A DNA stretch of 64,000 bases from Caballeronia glebae (GTDB lineage: Bacteria; Pseudomonadota; Gammaproteobacteria; Burkholderiales; Burkholderiaceae), in the NCBI RefSeq assembly GCF_001545035.1, contig NZ_FCOJ02000002.1:124001-188000 (forward strand), given 5' to 3'. Every line of letters begins with the position of its first letter. Positions within the stretch are counted from its first letter, which is position 1. Position numbers and translations under genes: made by a program. A model generated the notes under the pieces. That model did not search any database, was not told where the DNA came from, and worked only from the letters and a program-made list of their open reading frames with translations. Below, piece after piece: positions 9,220 to 18,418 of this stretch.

Positions 9220-11175
9220 ATGGGCAGAATCATCGGTATCGACCTCGGCACCACGAACTCGTGCGTGGCGTTGATGGAAGGCAATCAGGTCAAGGTCATC
9301 GAGAACTCGGAAGGCGCGCGCACCACGCCGTCGATCATCGCGTACATGGATGACAACGAGATCCTCGTCGGCGCGCCTGCAAAGCGCCAGTCGGTCACGA
9401 ATCCGCGTAACACGCTGTACGCGGTCAAGCGCCTGATCGGCCGCCGCTTCGAAGAGAAGGAAGTGCAGAAGGACATCAACCTGATGCCCTACAAGATCGT
9501 CAAGCACGACAACGGCGACGCATGGGTCGAAGCGCATGGCAAGAGCCTCGCGCCGTCGCAGGTTTCGGCCGAAGTGCTCCGCAAGATGAAGAAGACCGCC
9601 GAAGACTACCTCGGCGAGCCGGTGACGGAAGCCGTCATCACGGTGCCGGCGTACTTCAACGACAGCCAGCGTCAGGCAACGAAGGACGCGGGCCGCATCG
9701 CCGGTCTGGAAGTGAAGCGCATCATCAACGAGCCGACCGCGGCCGCGCTCGCGTTCGGTCTGGACAAGGCCGAAAAGGGCGACCGCAAGATCGCGGTGTT
9801 CGACCTGGGCGGCGGCACGTTCGACATGTCGATCATCGAGATCGCGGACGTGGACGGCGAAATGCAGTTCGAAGTGCTCTCGACGAACGGCGACACGTTC
9901 CTCGGCGGTGAAGACTTCGACCAGCGCATCATCGATTACATCATCGGCGAGTTCAAGAAGGAGCAGGGCGTCGACCTGTCGAAGGACGTGCTCGCGCTGC
10001 AACGCCTGAAGGAAGCTGCTGAAAAGGCGAAGATCGAACTGTCGTCGACGGCTCAGACCGACATCAACCTGCCGTACATCACGGCGGATGCATCCGGTCC
10101 GAAGCACTTGAACCTCAAGTTCACCCGCGCGAAGCTCGAAGCGCTCGTCGAAGAGCTGATCGAGCGCACGATCGAACCGTGCCGCATCGCCATCAAGGAT
10201 GCGGGCGTGAAGGTCGGCGACATCGACGACGTGATTCTCGTCGGCGGCATGACGCGTATGCCGAAGGTGCAGGAAAAGGTGAAGGAGTTCTTCGGCAAGG
10301 ACCCGCGCCGTGACGTGAACCCGGACGAAGCGGTTGCCGTGGGCGCCGCGATTCAGGGTCAGGTTCTGTCGGGCGACCGCAAGGACGTTCTGCTGCTCGA
10401 CGTGACTCCGCTTTCGCTCGGCATCGAGACGCTCGGCGGCGTGATGACGAAGATGATCAACAAGAACACGACCATCCCGACGAAGCACGCGCAAGTGTAT
10501 TCGACGGCGGACGACAACCAGGGCGCCGTGACGATCAAGGTGTTCCAGGGCGAGCGTGAAATGGCCGTGGGCAACAAGCTGCTCGGCGAATTCAACCTCG
10601 AAGGCATTCCGCCGGCACCGCGCGGCACGCCGCAGATCGAAGTGACCTTCGACATCGACGCGAACGGCATTCTGCACGTCGGCGCGAAGGACAAGGCGAC
10701 GGGCAAGGAAAACAAGATCACCATCAAGGCGAACTCGGGTCTGACGGACGCTGAAATCGACAAGATGGTGAAGGACGCCGAAGCCAACGCCGAGGAAGAT
10801 CACAAGCTGCGCGAGCTGGCCGACGCGCGCAACCAGGGCGACGCGCTGGTTCACAGCACGAAGAAGGCTGTCGCGGAGTACGGCGACAAGGTCGACGCGG
10901 CGGAGAAGGAAAAGATCGAAGCGGCGCTGAAGGATCTCGAAGACACGCTGAAGAGCGGTTCGAGCGACAAGGCCACGATCGAAGCGAAGATCGAGACGCT
11001 GTCTCAGGCTTCGCAGAAGCTCGGCGAAAAGATGTACGCCGACATGCAGGCGCAGCAGGGCGCGGCGAGCGCGGCCGCTGGTGCGGCGGGCGCGGGCGCT
11101 TCGGCGGACGCGGGCGCGAGCCAGCAGCACGACGATGTCGTCGACGCCGACTTCAAGGAAGTGAAGAAGGACTAA
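9220..11175 (+). CDS. dnaK: Molecular chaperone DnaK (Hsp70)
   Basis: DnaK is the ATP-dependent Hsp70 chaperone working with DnaJ and GrpE in the cytoplasm. It is 651 residues. The N-terminal ATPase begins [26 protein letters not shown] marks the phosphate-binding region; the linker [13 protein letters not shown] precedes the substrate-binding domain; the lid is helical and Ala/Gly-rich near the end. The extreme C-terminus [14 protein letters not shown] carries the EEVD-like acidic tail of bacterial DnaK. AGGAGA stands about nine bases before the ATG. The codon choice is conspicuously biased to C/G-ending codons, as expected for a highly expressed gene. A strong hairpin terminator follows at 11187. 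Confidence 0.99.
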   Translation: MGRIIGIDLGTTNSCVALMEGNQVKVIENSEGARTTPSIIAYMDDNEILVGAPAKRQSVTNPRNTLYAVKRLIGRRFEEKEVQKDINLMPYKIVKHDNGDAWVEAHGKSLAPSQVSAEVLRKMKKTAEDYLGEPVTEAVITVPAYFNDSQRQATKDAGRIAGLEVKRIINEPTAAALAFGLDKAEKGDRKIAVFDLGGGTFDMSIIEIADVDGEMQFEVLSTNGDTFLGGEDFDQRIIDYIIGEFKKEQGVDLSKDVLALQRLKEAAEKAKIELSSTAQTDINLPYITADASGPKHLNLKFTRAKLEALVEELIERTIEPCRIAIKDAGVKVGDIDDVILVGGMTRMPKVQEKVKEFFGKDPRRDVNPDEAVAVGAAIQGQVLSGDRKDVLLLDVTPLSLGIETLGGVMTKMINKNTTIPTKHAQVYSTADDNQGAVTIKVFQGEREMAVGNKLLGEFNLEGIPPAPRGTPQIEVTFDIDANGILHVGAKDKATGKENKITIKANSGLTDAEIDKMVKDAEANAEEDHKLRELADARNQGDALVHSTKKAVAEYGDKVDAAEKEKIEAALKDLEDTLKSGSSDKATIEAKIETLSQASQKLGEKMYADMQAQQGAASAAAGAAGAGASADAGASQQHDDVVDADFKEVKKD

Positions 11176-11186
11176 CGCCGAATCGG

Positions 11187-11216
11187 GCGCGTGAGTGGCG
11201 ACATTCACGCGCTTTT
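11187..11216 (+). terminator. Rho-independent terminator after dnaK
   Basis: GCGCGTGAGTG and CATTCACGCGC form an 11-base-pair stem (one G-T wobble) around the tetraloop GCGA, followed directly by TTTT. It begins 12 bases after the dnaK stop. It should partly isolate dnaK from dnaJ, giving dnaK-heavy stoichiometry. Confidence 0.85.
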
Positions 11217-11408
11217 CGGTGGTATCACCGGGACGCGTTGGCGTCTGACGTGGAACGCGCCTGGCGAGCTTTTCGGCTCTCCGGGCACGTTGTTTTTAGA
11301 GGCGCCTTGCTTGTGGCGAGGCGCAACAGGTTTTACGCGCGGGTGGCAACCGTACCCGCAGCATCTGACAGGAACCGGCGCGCTCAAGCGCGGCGGCATT
11401 GAACCGAC

Positions 11409-12545
11409 ATGGCGAAACGGGATTACTACGACGTTCTGGGCGTCGCGAAGAACGCGAGCGACGAAGAGATCAAGAAGGCGTATCGCAAGCTCGCGATGAA
11501 GTATCACCCTGACCGCAATCCGGACAACAAGAAGGCGGAAGAGAATTTCAAGGAAGGGAAAGAAGCCTACGAAATGCTCTCCGACCAGCAGAAGCGCGCC
11601 GCGTACGATCAGTACGGGCACGCGGGCGTCGATCCGAACATGGCGGGCGCGGGCGCGCAAGGCTTCGGCGGTTTCGCCGATGCCTTCGGCGATATCTTCG
11701 GCGACATCTTCGGACAAGCGGCGGGCGGCGCAGCGCGCGGCGGGCGCGGCGGGCCGCAGGTGTATCGCGGCGCGGACTTGCGTTACAGCATGGAGATCAC
11801 GCTGGAGCAGGCGGCGCACGGCTACGACACGCAGATTCGCGTGCCGAGCTGGGTCAACTGCAACATCTGCCACGGCTCGGGCGCGAAGCCGGGCACGAAG
11901 CCCGAAACCTGCCCGACCTGCCACGGTCAAGGCCAGGTGCGCATGTCGCAGGGCTTTTTCAGCATCCAGCAGACGTGCCCGAAGTGTCATGGCAGCGGCA
12001 GCTACGTTCCCGAACCGTGCGCGAACTGCCACGGCGCGGGCAAGGTGAAGGAAACGAAGACGCTGGAAGTGAAGATTCCGGCGGGCATCGACGACGGCAT
12101 GCGTATCCGCTCGGCGGGCAACGGCGAGCCGGGCATCAACGGTGGTCCGAGCGGCGATCTGTATGTGGAAATCCACATCAAGCAGCACTCGGTGTTCGAG
12201 CGCGACGGCGACGACCTGCATTGCCAGATGCCTATTCCGTTCACGACGGCGGCGCTCGGCGGGGAGATCGAAGTGCCCACACTGGCGGGCCGCGCGAGCT
12301 TCACGGTGCCGGAAGGCACGCAGTCGGGCAAGACGTTCCGTCTGCGTGGGAAGGGCATCAAGGGTTTGCGTTCGAGTATCGCCGGCGATCTGTATGTGCA
12401 TGTGCAGGTCGAAACGCCGATCAAGCTCACCGACACGCAGCGCGATCTGCTCAAGCAGTTCGAGAAATCGCTCGTCGAGGGCGGCGCGCGGCATAGTCCG
12501 CAAAGCAAGAGCTGGTTCGACCGCGTGAAGAGTTTCTTCGACTAA
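11409..12545 (+). CDS. dnaJ: Co-chaperone DnaJ (type I Hsp40)
   Basis: DnaJ delivers unfolded clients to DnaK and stimulates its ATPase. The 378 residues contain the J-domain with HPD at 33-35, a Gly/Phe-rich linker (residues 75-115), four zinc-binding repeats ([32 protein letters not shown]) and the C-terminal client-binding barrels. This full set marks it as a class I DnaJ rather than CbpA. The start ATG gives [12 protein letters not shown], the canonical opening. The dnaK-dnaJ gap of 233 bases contains the dnaK terminator and no clear sigma-32 element of its own that I could read, so dnaJ may depend on read-through. Confidence 0.98.
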   Translation: MAKRDYYDVLGVAKNASDEEIKKAYRKLAMKYHPDRNPDNKKAEENFKEGKEAYEMLSDQQKRAAYDQYGHAGVDPNMAGAGAQGFGGFADAFGDIFGDIFGQAAGGAARGGRGGPQVYRGADLRYSMEITLEQAAHGYDTQIRVPSWVNCNICHGSGAKPGTKPETCPTCHGQGQVRMSQGFFSIQQTCPKCHGSGSYVPEPCANCHGAGKVKETKTLEVKIPAGIDDGMRIRSAGNGEPGINGGPSGDLYVEIHIKQHSVFERDGDDLHCQMPIPFTTAALGGEIEVPTLAGRASFTVPEGTQSGKTFRLRGKGIKGLRSSIAGDLYVHVQVETPIKLTDTQRDLLKQFEKSLVEGGARHSPQSKSWFDRVKSFFD

Positions 12546-12576
12546 TGCGGTCGAGTGCGTCGTACGTTGTGCGAGC

Positions 12577-14370
12577 ATGACGATGAAAACGGAAGAGCGC
12601 AGCGCGGTGTTCGCGCTGCTCGACGATTGCGACGCGACCGCCGAAAGGCGGTCGAGTCGTTTGTACACGGACTTCGTGCGCGAACGCGTGTGCGTGAACG
12701 CGCGCGATCTCGATGCGGTGTGTGCCGAGAATGCGCGCGATTTGCAGAGCGGTTTGCACGCGCTCGTCGTCGCGGATTACGAGTTCGGGCGCAATCTCCA
12801 GTTCGGCGAAATCGGGCGTGGCGAAGAGCATGCACTGCGCGTGCTCATGTTCCGCGATTGCGCGCACTTGTCGCGCGGTGAAGTGGACGTGTGGCTCGAA
12901 TCCACGGGCGACGAAGACACGGCGGGCGTGGCGGGCATCGAACCGAGCGTTACGCGCGGCGAATTCGATGCCGCCATCGCCGCCGTGCACGACGCATTGC
13001 GCGAAGGCGAGTCGTATCAGATCAACTACACGTATCGGCTGAACTTCGATGTGTTCGGCACGCCGCTCGCGTTGTATCGGCGATTGCGTGAGCGCCAGGC
13101 CGTGCATTACGGCGCGTTCATCGCGTTGCCCGATGGCAGATCGGTCGTGTCGTGCTCGCCGGAGTTGTTCGTCGAAAAGCATGGCGATCTGCTGCGCGCG
13201 CGGCCGATGAAAGGCACCGCGCCGCGCGAGGCCGATCCGGAAACGTTGCGCCTCGATCCGAAGAATCGCGCCGAGAACGTGATGATCGTCGATCTGTTGC
13301 GCAACGACATGTCGCGCGTGGCGGTCACGGGTTCGGTGAACGTGCCCGCGCTGTTTTCGGTCGAGCCGTATGCGTCGGTGTGGCAGATGACCTCGACGAT
13401 CGAAGCGCGCGTGATTCCCGGCACGTCGTTCGCGGGCATCGTGCGCGCGCTCTTTCCGTGCGGCTCGATCACCGGCGCGCCGAAGTACCGAACGATGCAA
13501 CTGATCGACGAAATCGAGAGCACGCCGCGCGGTCTCTACACCGGCGCGATCGGATGGCTCGATGCGAGCGGCGACTTCTGCATGTCGGTGGCGATTCGCA
13601 CGCTCGTCATCGACGCGGCCGCGCGGCGCGGCGTGCTCGGCATCGGCGCGGGCATCGTGCTCGACAGCGTCGCCGCCGACGAATACGAGGAGTGTCTGTT
13701 GAAAGCACGCTTTCTGACCGGCGCGGACCCCGGCTTCGAACTCTTCGAAACGACCTTCGCGACGCGCGATGAGGGCGTGCGCCATTACGCGCGTCACGCA
13801 GCGCGGCTGAAGGGCAGCGCGGCGTACCTCGGCTTTGCCTTCGACGCGCGCGCGCTCGACACGCAAGTCGCCGTGCATTGCGCGGGATTCGAGGCCGAAA
13901 AGCCGTATCGCATGCGCATCGCGCTGGACAAGAGCGGGCGCGTCACGATAACGAGTGCGCCGCTTGCGCCGTTGCCCTCGGATACGGTGAACGTCTTGCT
14001 GGCGTCGGATCGAGGATTCGCGCCGAAAGATTCCGCCGATCCGCTCCTCGGACACAAGACGACGCGCCGCGCCGACTACGATCGCGCGTGGAAAGCGGCC
14101 GAAGCCGAAGGCGCGTTCGACATGTTGTTCGTCAACGAACGCGGCGAGTTGACCGAAGGCGGCCGCTCGAACGTCTTCGTGAAACTCGACGGCGAGTGGT
14201 GCACGCCGCCCATCGGAGCCGGCGTGTTGCCGGGCGTGATGCGCGCGGTATCGATCGAAGAACTCGGCGCCGTCGAACGCACGCTCACGCCCGACGACTT
14301 GCTCGAAGCCGAAGATCTGCTCATCAGCAATGCGCTACGCGGCGCGGTCAAGGCTCGTCTGAAACGCTGA
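12577..14370 (+). CDS. pabB: Fused aminodeoxychorismate synthase component I / 4-amino-4-deoxychorismate lyase
   Basis: This 597-residue protein joins two steps of p-aminobenzoate synthesis for folate. Residues 1 to about 370 are a chorismate-binding PabB: ELFVEKHGDLLRARPMKGT and the long GSITGAPKYRTMQLIDEIE are its signatures. From about 385 to the end is a class IV PLP aminotransferase fold (PabC). The PLP lysine is likely in LLGHKTTRRADYD, and GVLPGVMRAVSIEE is typical of that fold. The glutamine amidotransferase half (PabA) must be encoded elsewhere. The ATG at 12577 (MTMKTEERS) follows dnaJ by 31 bases; ATG at 12583 is an alternative. Such fusions are widespread in Burkholderiales. It converges on dgoD. 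Confidence 0.93.
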   Translation: MTMKTEERSAVFALLDDCDATAERRSSRLYTDFVRERVCVNARDLDAVCAENARDLQSGLHALVVADYEFGRNLQFGEIGRGEEHALRVLMFRDCAHLSRGEVDVWLESTGDEDTAGVAGIEPSVTRGEFDAAIAAVHDALREGESYQINYTYRLNFDVFGTPLALYRRLRERQAVHYGAFIALPDGRSVVSCSPELFVEKHGDLLRARPMKGTAPREADPETLRLDPKNRAENVMIVDLLRNDMSRVAVTGSVNVPALFSVEPYASVWQMTSTIEARVIPGTSFAGIVRALFPCGSITGAPKYRTMQLIDEIESTPRGLYTGAIGWLDASGDFCMSVAIRTLVIDAAARRGVLGIGAGIVLDSVAADEYEECLLKARFLTGADPGFELFETTFATRDEGVRHYARHAARLKGSAAYLGFAFDARALDTQVAVHCAGFEAEKPYRMRIALDKSGRVTITSAPLAPLPSDTVNVLLASDRGFAPKDSADPLLGHKTTRRADYDRAWKAAEAEGAFDMLFVNERGELTEGGRSNVFVKLDGEWCTPPIGAGVLPGVMRAVSIEELGAVERTLTPDDLLEAEDLLISNALRGAVKARLKR

Positions 14371-14407
14371 CCGCGCGTTAGAACAGCGCGCAGTCAGCAC
14401 GACACGA

Positions 14408-15556
14408 TCACCATTCGGCGACGCTGCCGTCCGCGTGACGCCACACCGGATTGCGCCAGCGATGGCCGACCTTCGCCATTTCGCGCACCTTCTCCTCGTT
14501 CACTTCGATACCGAGCCCCGGTCCCTGCGGGATCGACACCATGCCGTCTTCGTACTTGAAGACTTCCGGATTCCTGATGTAATCGAGCAGGTCGTTGCCC
14601 TTGTTGTAGTGAATGCCGAGGCTCTGTTCCTGGATGAACGCGTTGTAGCTGACCGCGTCGATCTGCAGGCAGGTCGCGAGCGCGATCGGACCGAGCGGGC
14701 AATGGAGCGCGAGCGCGACATCATAGGCTTCGGCCATCGTCGCGATCTTGCGGCATTCGGTGATGCCGCCCGCGTGCGATGCGTCCGGCTGAATGATGTC
14801 GACGTAGCCGCCCGCCAGAATGTGCTTGAAGTCCCAGCGCGAATAGAGCCGCTCGCCGAGCGCGATCGGCGTGCTCGTCTGGTTGACGATATCGCGCAAC
14901 GCCTCGACGTTCTCCGAAAGCACCGGCTCTTCGATGAACATCAGCTTGAACGGATCGAGCTCTTTGGCGAGCACCTTCGCCATCGGCTTGTGCACGCGTC
15001 CATGAAAATCGACGCCGATGCCAACGTTCGGCCCGACCGCCTCGCGCACCGCGCGCACGTTGTCGATCACGCCCTGCACCTTGTCGAAGGTATCGATGAT
15101 CTGCAGTTCTTCCGAGCCGTTCATCTTCACGGCCTTGAAGCCGCGCTCCACCACGGCGCGCGCGTTGTTCGCGACATCGCTTGGCCGGTCGCCGCCGATC
15201 CACGAATACACCTTGATCTTGTCGCGCACCTGACCGCCGAGCAGCGCGTGAACCGGCACGCCATGATGCTTGCCGAGAATGTCCCACAGCGCCTGATCGA
15301 CGCCCGCGATCGCGCTCATGCCGATGGGACCGCCGCGATAGAAGCCGGAGCGATACATCACCTGCCAGAGGTCTTCGATATGACGCGGGTCGCGGCCGAC
15401 GAGATAGTCGGCGAGTTCATCGACGGCGGCGGCGACCGTGTGCGCGCGGCCTTCGACGACCGGCTCGCCCCAGCCCGTGATGCCCTCGTCGGTTTCGATC
15501 TTGAGGAAGCACCAGCGCGGCGGAACGATGAAGGTCTCAAGTTTCGTGATTTTCAT
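14408..15556 (-). CDS. dgoD: D-galactonate dehydratase
   Basis: DgoD removes water from D-galactonate to give 2-keto-3-deoxygalactonate in the De Ley-Doudoroff route of galactose use. The 382-residue protein belongs to the mandelate racemase/enolase superfamily, with the N-terminal capping domain [15 protein letters not shown] and barrel metal ligands in [19 protein letters not shown] and IALGERL, then [13 protein letters not shown]. Length and sequence style fit DgoD better than other sugar-acid dehydratases. AGGAGA precedes the ATG. The kinase and aldolase of the pathway (dgoK, dgoA) are not adjacent here, which is unusual and means they must be elsewhere. It is transcribed divergently from the FadR-type regulator that probably controls it. 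Confidence 0.92.
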   Translation of the reverse strand: MKITKLETFIVPPRWCFLKIETDEGITGWGEPVVEGRAHTVAAAVDELADYLVGRDPRHIEDLWQVMYRSGFYRGGPIGMSAIAGVDQALWDILGKHHGVPVHALLGGQVRDKIKVYSWIGGDRPSDVANNARAVVERGFKAVKMNGSEELQIIDTFDKVQGVIDNVRAVREAVGPNVGIGVDFHGRVHKPMAKVLAKELDPFKLMFIEEPVLSENVEALRDIVNQTSTPIALGERLYSRWDFKHILAGGYVDIIQPDASHAGGITECRKIATMAEAYDVALALHCPLGPIALATCLQIDAVSYNAFIQEQSLGIHYNKGNDLLDYIRNPEVFKYEDGMVSIPQGPGLGIEVNEEKVREMAKVGHRWRNPVWRHADGSVAEW

Positions 15557-15620
15557 TGAGCGTCTCCTGAAGGGTTTTACATGGTAGCAAAAACCGGTGA
15601 TTTAGGCATATTAATAGTAT

Positions 15621-15661
15621 TATTCGACAGATATTGAGACTTACCAAACATCAGTCGAATA
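15621..15661. promoter_or_regulatory. Inverted repeat in the dgoD / regulator intergenic region
   Basis: TATTCGAC (15621-15628) and GTCGAATA (15654-15661) are exact inverted complements 25 bases apart, in an AT-rich stretch between the divergent genes. They are plausible half-sites for the adjacent GntR-family protein. The symmetry is seen; the binding is inferred. Confidence 0.45.
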
Positions 15662-15694
15662 CCCGATAATCCTTCTCAAACGTGGAGGAAGACG

Positions 15695-16375
15695 ATTATT
15701 TACCGCGATCTGCATGGCCGCGTGACGCATGAACTGGGCATGGCGATTTTGCGCGGCGACTTCGCGCCGGGCTCGCCGCTGCCGCGCGAAGCGGAACTGA
15801 TGGAGCGCTTCGGCGTGAGCCGCACGGTGCTACGCGAGGCGTTGCGCACGCTCACGTCGAAAGGGCTCGTCGAGTCGCGCCCGAAAGTCGGCACGCGCGT
15901 GCGCGCCCAGAATGCGTGGAATCTGCTCGACGCCGACATGCTCGACTGGTACTCGCGCGTCGCGCCGCCGCTGCAATTCGCGCTCAAGCTTCAGGAAATG
16001 CGCGAGATGATCGAGCCATACGCCGCCGCGCTCGCCGCCGAAAACCACGAGGAACACACCCGCGAGCGCCTCACGCGCGCACATCGGGCGATGGCGGACG
16101 CGCAGAACGTCGACGAATGGGTGCGCGCCGATCTCGACTTCCATCTGGGCGTGCTCGCCGCATGCAGCAACGAATTGCTCATTCCGCTCGGCGCGCTGAT
16201 TGAGCGCACGCTCGAAGGCCAGTTGCGCCTGAATGCGAAGCGCGCCGACGTGTACAACGCATCGCTCGCGGAACATACGGCGGTTTTCGAAGCGATCATC
16301 GCACGCGATTCGAACGCTGCGCGCCGCGCCATGGCCGGTCTGCTCGGCGTGACGCGCGGCAGAATCGAAGGCTAG
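15695..16375 (+). CDS. FadR-subfamily GntR transcriptional regulator, DgoR-like
   Basis: A winged-helix DNA-binding domain (residues 5-75, with LPREAELMERFGVSRTVLREAL) is followed by an all-helical FCD effector domain (residues 95-220), the layout of FadR-type GntR proteins. Divergent placement from dgoD suggests it senses galactonate or a derivative and represses dgoD. I place the start at the ATT at 15695, giving 226 residues opening MIYRDLHGRVTHELG, because GGAGG lies six bases upstream. The YRDLHGRV segment belongs to the first helix of related regulators. The only standard start nearby, GTG at 15722, has no ribosome site and would trim that helix. The last four bases overlap the convergent metallo-hydrolase gene. 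Confidence 0.87.
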   Translation: MIYRDLHGRVTHELGMAILRGDFAPGSPLPREAELMERFGVSRTVLREALRTLTSKGLVESRPKVGTRVRAQNAWNLLDADMLDWYSRVAPPLQFALKLQEMREMIEPYAAALAAENHEEHTRERLTRAHRAMADAQNVDEWVRADLDFHLGVLAACSNELLIPLGALIERTLEGQLRLNAKRADVYNASLAEHTAVFEAIIARDSNAARRAMAGLLGVTRGRIEG

Positions 16376-17232
16376 AACGCGTTCAGCGGAATCTTCAGAT
16401 AGGTCGTGCCGTTGCCCGCCGCTTCGGGAAAGTGGCCGGCGCGGATGTTCACCTGAATCGCGGGCAGGATGAGCGTGGGCATGCCGAGGGTCGCGTCGCG
16501 CGCCTCGCGCATCGCGACGAACTCGTCCTCGGTCTTGCCGCCGCCTACGTGAATGTTTTTCTCACTCTGCTCGCGCACCGTGGTTTGCCATTGCGGGCCA
16601 CGCGTCTCGGGCGGATAGTCGTGACACACGAAAATCCGCGTGTCGGGATCGAGCGCGAGCAGACGTTGAATCGATCGATACAGCCGGCGCGCGCTGCCGC
16701 CCGGAAAATCGCAGCGCGCGGTGCCCAGGTCCGGCATGAAGAGCGTGTCGCCGACGAACACCGCGTCGCCGATCCGATACGCCATGTCGGCGGGCGTGTG
16801 CCCCGGCACGAAGAGCGCGGTGGCCTCGATCTCGCCGATCATGAAGCGCTCGCCATCGGCAAAGAGATGATCGAACTGCGAGCCGTCGAGCTGAAACTCC
16901 GGTTCGAGATCGAAGATCTTCTTGAACACGCCCTGCACCGCGCATATCGACTCGCCGATCCCGGTCTTTCCGCCAAGCGTGCGCTTCAGATAAGGCGCCG
17001 CCGAAAGATGGTCGGCGTGCGCGTGCGTTTCCAGAATCCATTCGACGGAAAGTTGCGATTCGCGCACGAACGCGATGACCGCATCGGCGGATTCGGTCGA
17101 CGTGCGCGCGGCTTTGGGATCGTAGTCGAGCACGGGATCGACGATTGCCCCCGCCGAGCCGGGCGCCTCGTAGACGACATACGTCATCGTGCCGGTGTCG
17201 ATATCGAAGAAAGGCTGAGTGATCGCTTGCAC
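16372..17232 (-). CDS. MBL-fold metallo-hydrolase, persulfide dioxygenase/Blh-like
   Basis: The protein has 286 residues and the metallo-beta-lactamase fold, with the metal motif H-x-H-x-D-H at residues 70-75 (THAHADHLS), FVPGHTPADMAY and GDTLFMPDLGTARCDFPGG. The last motif is characteristic of the ETHE1/persulfide dioxygenase and Blh group, which handle glutathione persulfide or related sulfane sulfur using one iron. The start is GTG with GGGGGAA upstream. It overlaps the regulator gene by four bases and is divergent from a DedA-rhodanese fusion 166 bases away; that neighbour handles sulfur too, which supports a sulfur role. A generic hydrolase function such as glyoxalase II is the alternative but fits the DFPGG motif less well. 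Confidence 0.85.
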   Translation of the reverse strand: MQAITQPFFDIDTGTMTYVVYEAPGSAGAIVDPVLDYDPKAARTSTESADAVIAFVRESQLSVEWILETHAHADHLSAAPYLKRTLGGKTGIGESICAVQGVFKKIFDLEPEFQLDGSQFDHLFADGERFMIGEIEATALFVPGHTPADMAYRIGDAVFVGDTLFMPDLGTARCDFPGGSARRLYRSIQRLLALDPDTRIFVCHDYPPETRGPQWQTTVREQSEKNIHVGGGKTEDEFVAMREARDATLGMPTLILPAIQVNIRAGHFPEAAGNGTTYLKIPLNAF

Positions 17233-17398
17233 GCTGGTTCCCCCGGGCGGCCTTGCGGCGCTTTGCCGCGCGTCAATCCGTGCTTCTTTCGCCCGGATCG
17301 ATTGGGCGTTTTTGTCAGGATCGCGATACAGTGTAACCCTTTGTGCCGTGCATCAAACGCCGGCTGTCACTCCTACGAAAGCTCATCAAGAGGTTCGA

Positions 17399-18412
17399 AT
17401 GCCGCACGTCCCGACTGCGCTTGCGTCGTCCTGGGGCGCGTGGGCCGTCTTCGTCAGCGTCCTCGCGACGCAACTCGGCGTGCCGGTCCCCGCCGCGCCG
17501 ATGTTGATTCTCGCCGGCACGCTCGTCGCCGCCGGCAACGTGCCGTTCTGGCAGATGCTCCTGGCCGCGGTGCTCGCCGTCCTGCTTGCCGATTCCTTGT
17601 GGTTCACCGCGGGCCGTCTCTACGGTCGGAGCTTTCTGAATTCGCTCGTGCGCTTTTCGCTTTCGATCGATTCGACGCTGCGCACCGCGCGCCGCTGGTT
17701 CGAGCGCTTCGGCGTGCCGCTGCTCGCGCTGTCGAAGTTCGTGCCGGGGCTCGGGCTCGTGTCGGCGCCGTTGCTCGGCACCACGCAGATCGCAGTGCAC
17801 GTCTTCGTGTTGTGGGATCTTATCGGCGCGACGGCGTGGGCGAGCGCCTGGATGCTCGGCGGCGCGGCGCTGCAGGAGCAACTCGGACGGCTCCTCGTGC
17901 TGGTGCGGGCCAACGGCGCGACGGTGATCGACGTTTTCGTGATGGTCGCGCTCGGCTTCGTGCTGTATCGATGGATCAGGCGCGAGCAGTTTCGCCAGTG
18001 GCTCGCGAAGTTTCACATCACGCCCGACCAGCTCGACGCGATGATGCGCACCGACACGCCGCCCGTGATCTACGACGCGCGCCCGGCGGACATTCGCCGT
18101 CGCGAGCCACATCGCATCGCGGGCGCGATCGCGCTGGATCTCGATTCGCCGGATCGCGTCGATCAGTTGTATGCGGAGCACGAGGTGGTCGTGTATTGCG
18201 TGTGCCCGAACGAGGCCACCGCGAAGAACATTGCGCGGAAGTTGCGGGCGAAGGGCTTCAAACAAGTTCGCCCGTTGAAGGGCGGGCTCGATGCGTGGGA
18301 AAAGCACGGCTATCCGACCGAGCCGATTCCGGCGGAGCATGCGCACGTGCCGGCCAGTCACGACGACATCGATCGCGACATGATCACGATCCGCGCGACC
18401 GCGCCGGAATGA
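17399..18412 (+). CDS. DedA (VTT-domain) membrane protein fused to a C-terminal rhodanese domain
   Basis: The 337-residue protein joins two modules. Residues 1 to about 205 are a DedA/VTT integral membrane domain with several hydrophobic helices and the conserved SKFVPGLGLVSAPLLG re-entrant segment. Residues about 218-320 form a rhodanese domain, from VIYDARPADIRRRE to PLKGGLDAWEKHGYP. The active-site strand reads VVVYCVCPNEAT, putting catalytic cysteine at about 267 with a second cysteine at 269. DedA proteins are membrane lipid scramblases or transporters; rhodaneses move sulfane sulfur. The ATG at 17399 is preceded by AAGAGGTT. Such fusions occur in other proteobacteria, but their job is unknown. 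The divergent neighbour is a persulfide dioxygenase-like enzyme. Confidence 0.88.
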   Translation: MPHVPTALASSWGAWAVFVSVLATQLGVPVPAAPMLILAGTLVAAGNVPFWQMLLAAVLAVLLADSLWFTAGRLYGRSFLNSLVRFSLSIDSTLRTARRWFERFGVPLLALSKFVPGLGLVSAPLLGTTQIAVHVFVLWDLIGATAWASAWMLGGAALQEQLGRLLVLVRANGATVIDVFVMVALGFVLYRWIRREQFRQWLAKFHITPDQLDAMMRTDTPPVIYDARPADIRRREPHRIAGAIALDLDSPDRVDQLYAEHEVVVYCVCPNEATAKNIARKLRAKGFKQVRPLKGGLDAWEKHGYPTEPIPAEHAHVPASHDDIDRDMITIRATAPE

Positions 18413-18418
18413 CCGACC

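Noticed and set aside
8914-11208. A 764-codon open frame on the minus strand across dnaK
   Set aside because: It is an antisense shadow of dnaK created by strong GC-ending codon bias. The sense frame has full DnaK motifs; the antisense product is Arg/Leu/His-rich and shows no domain.
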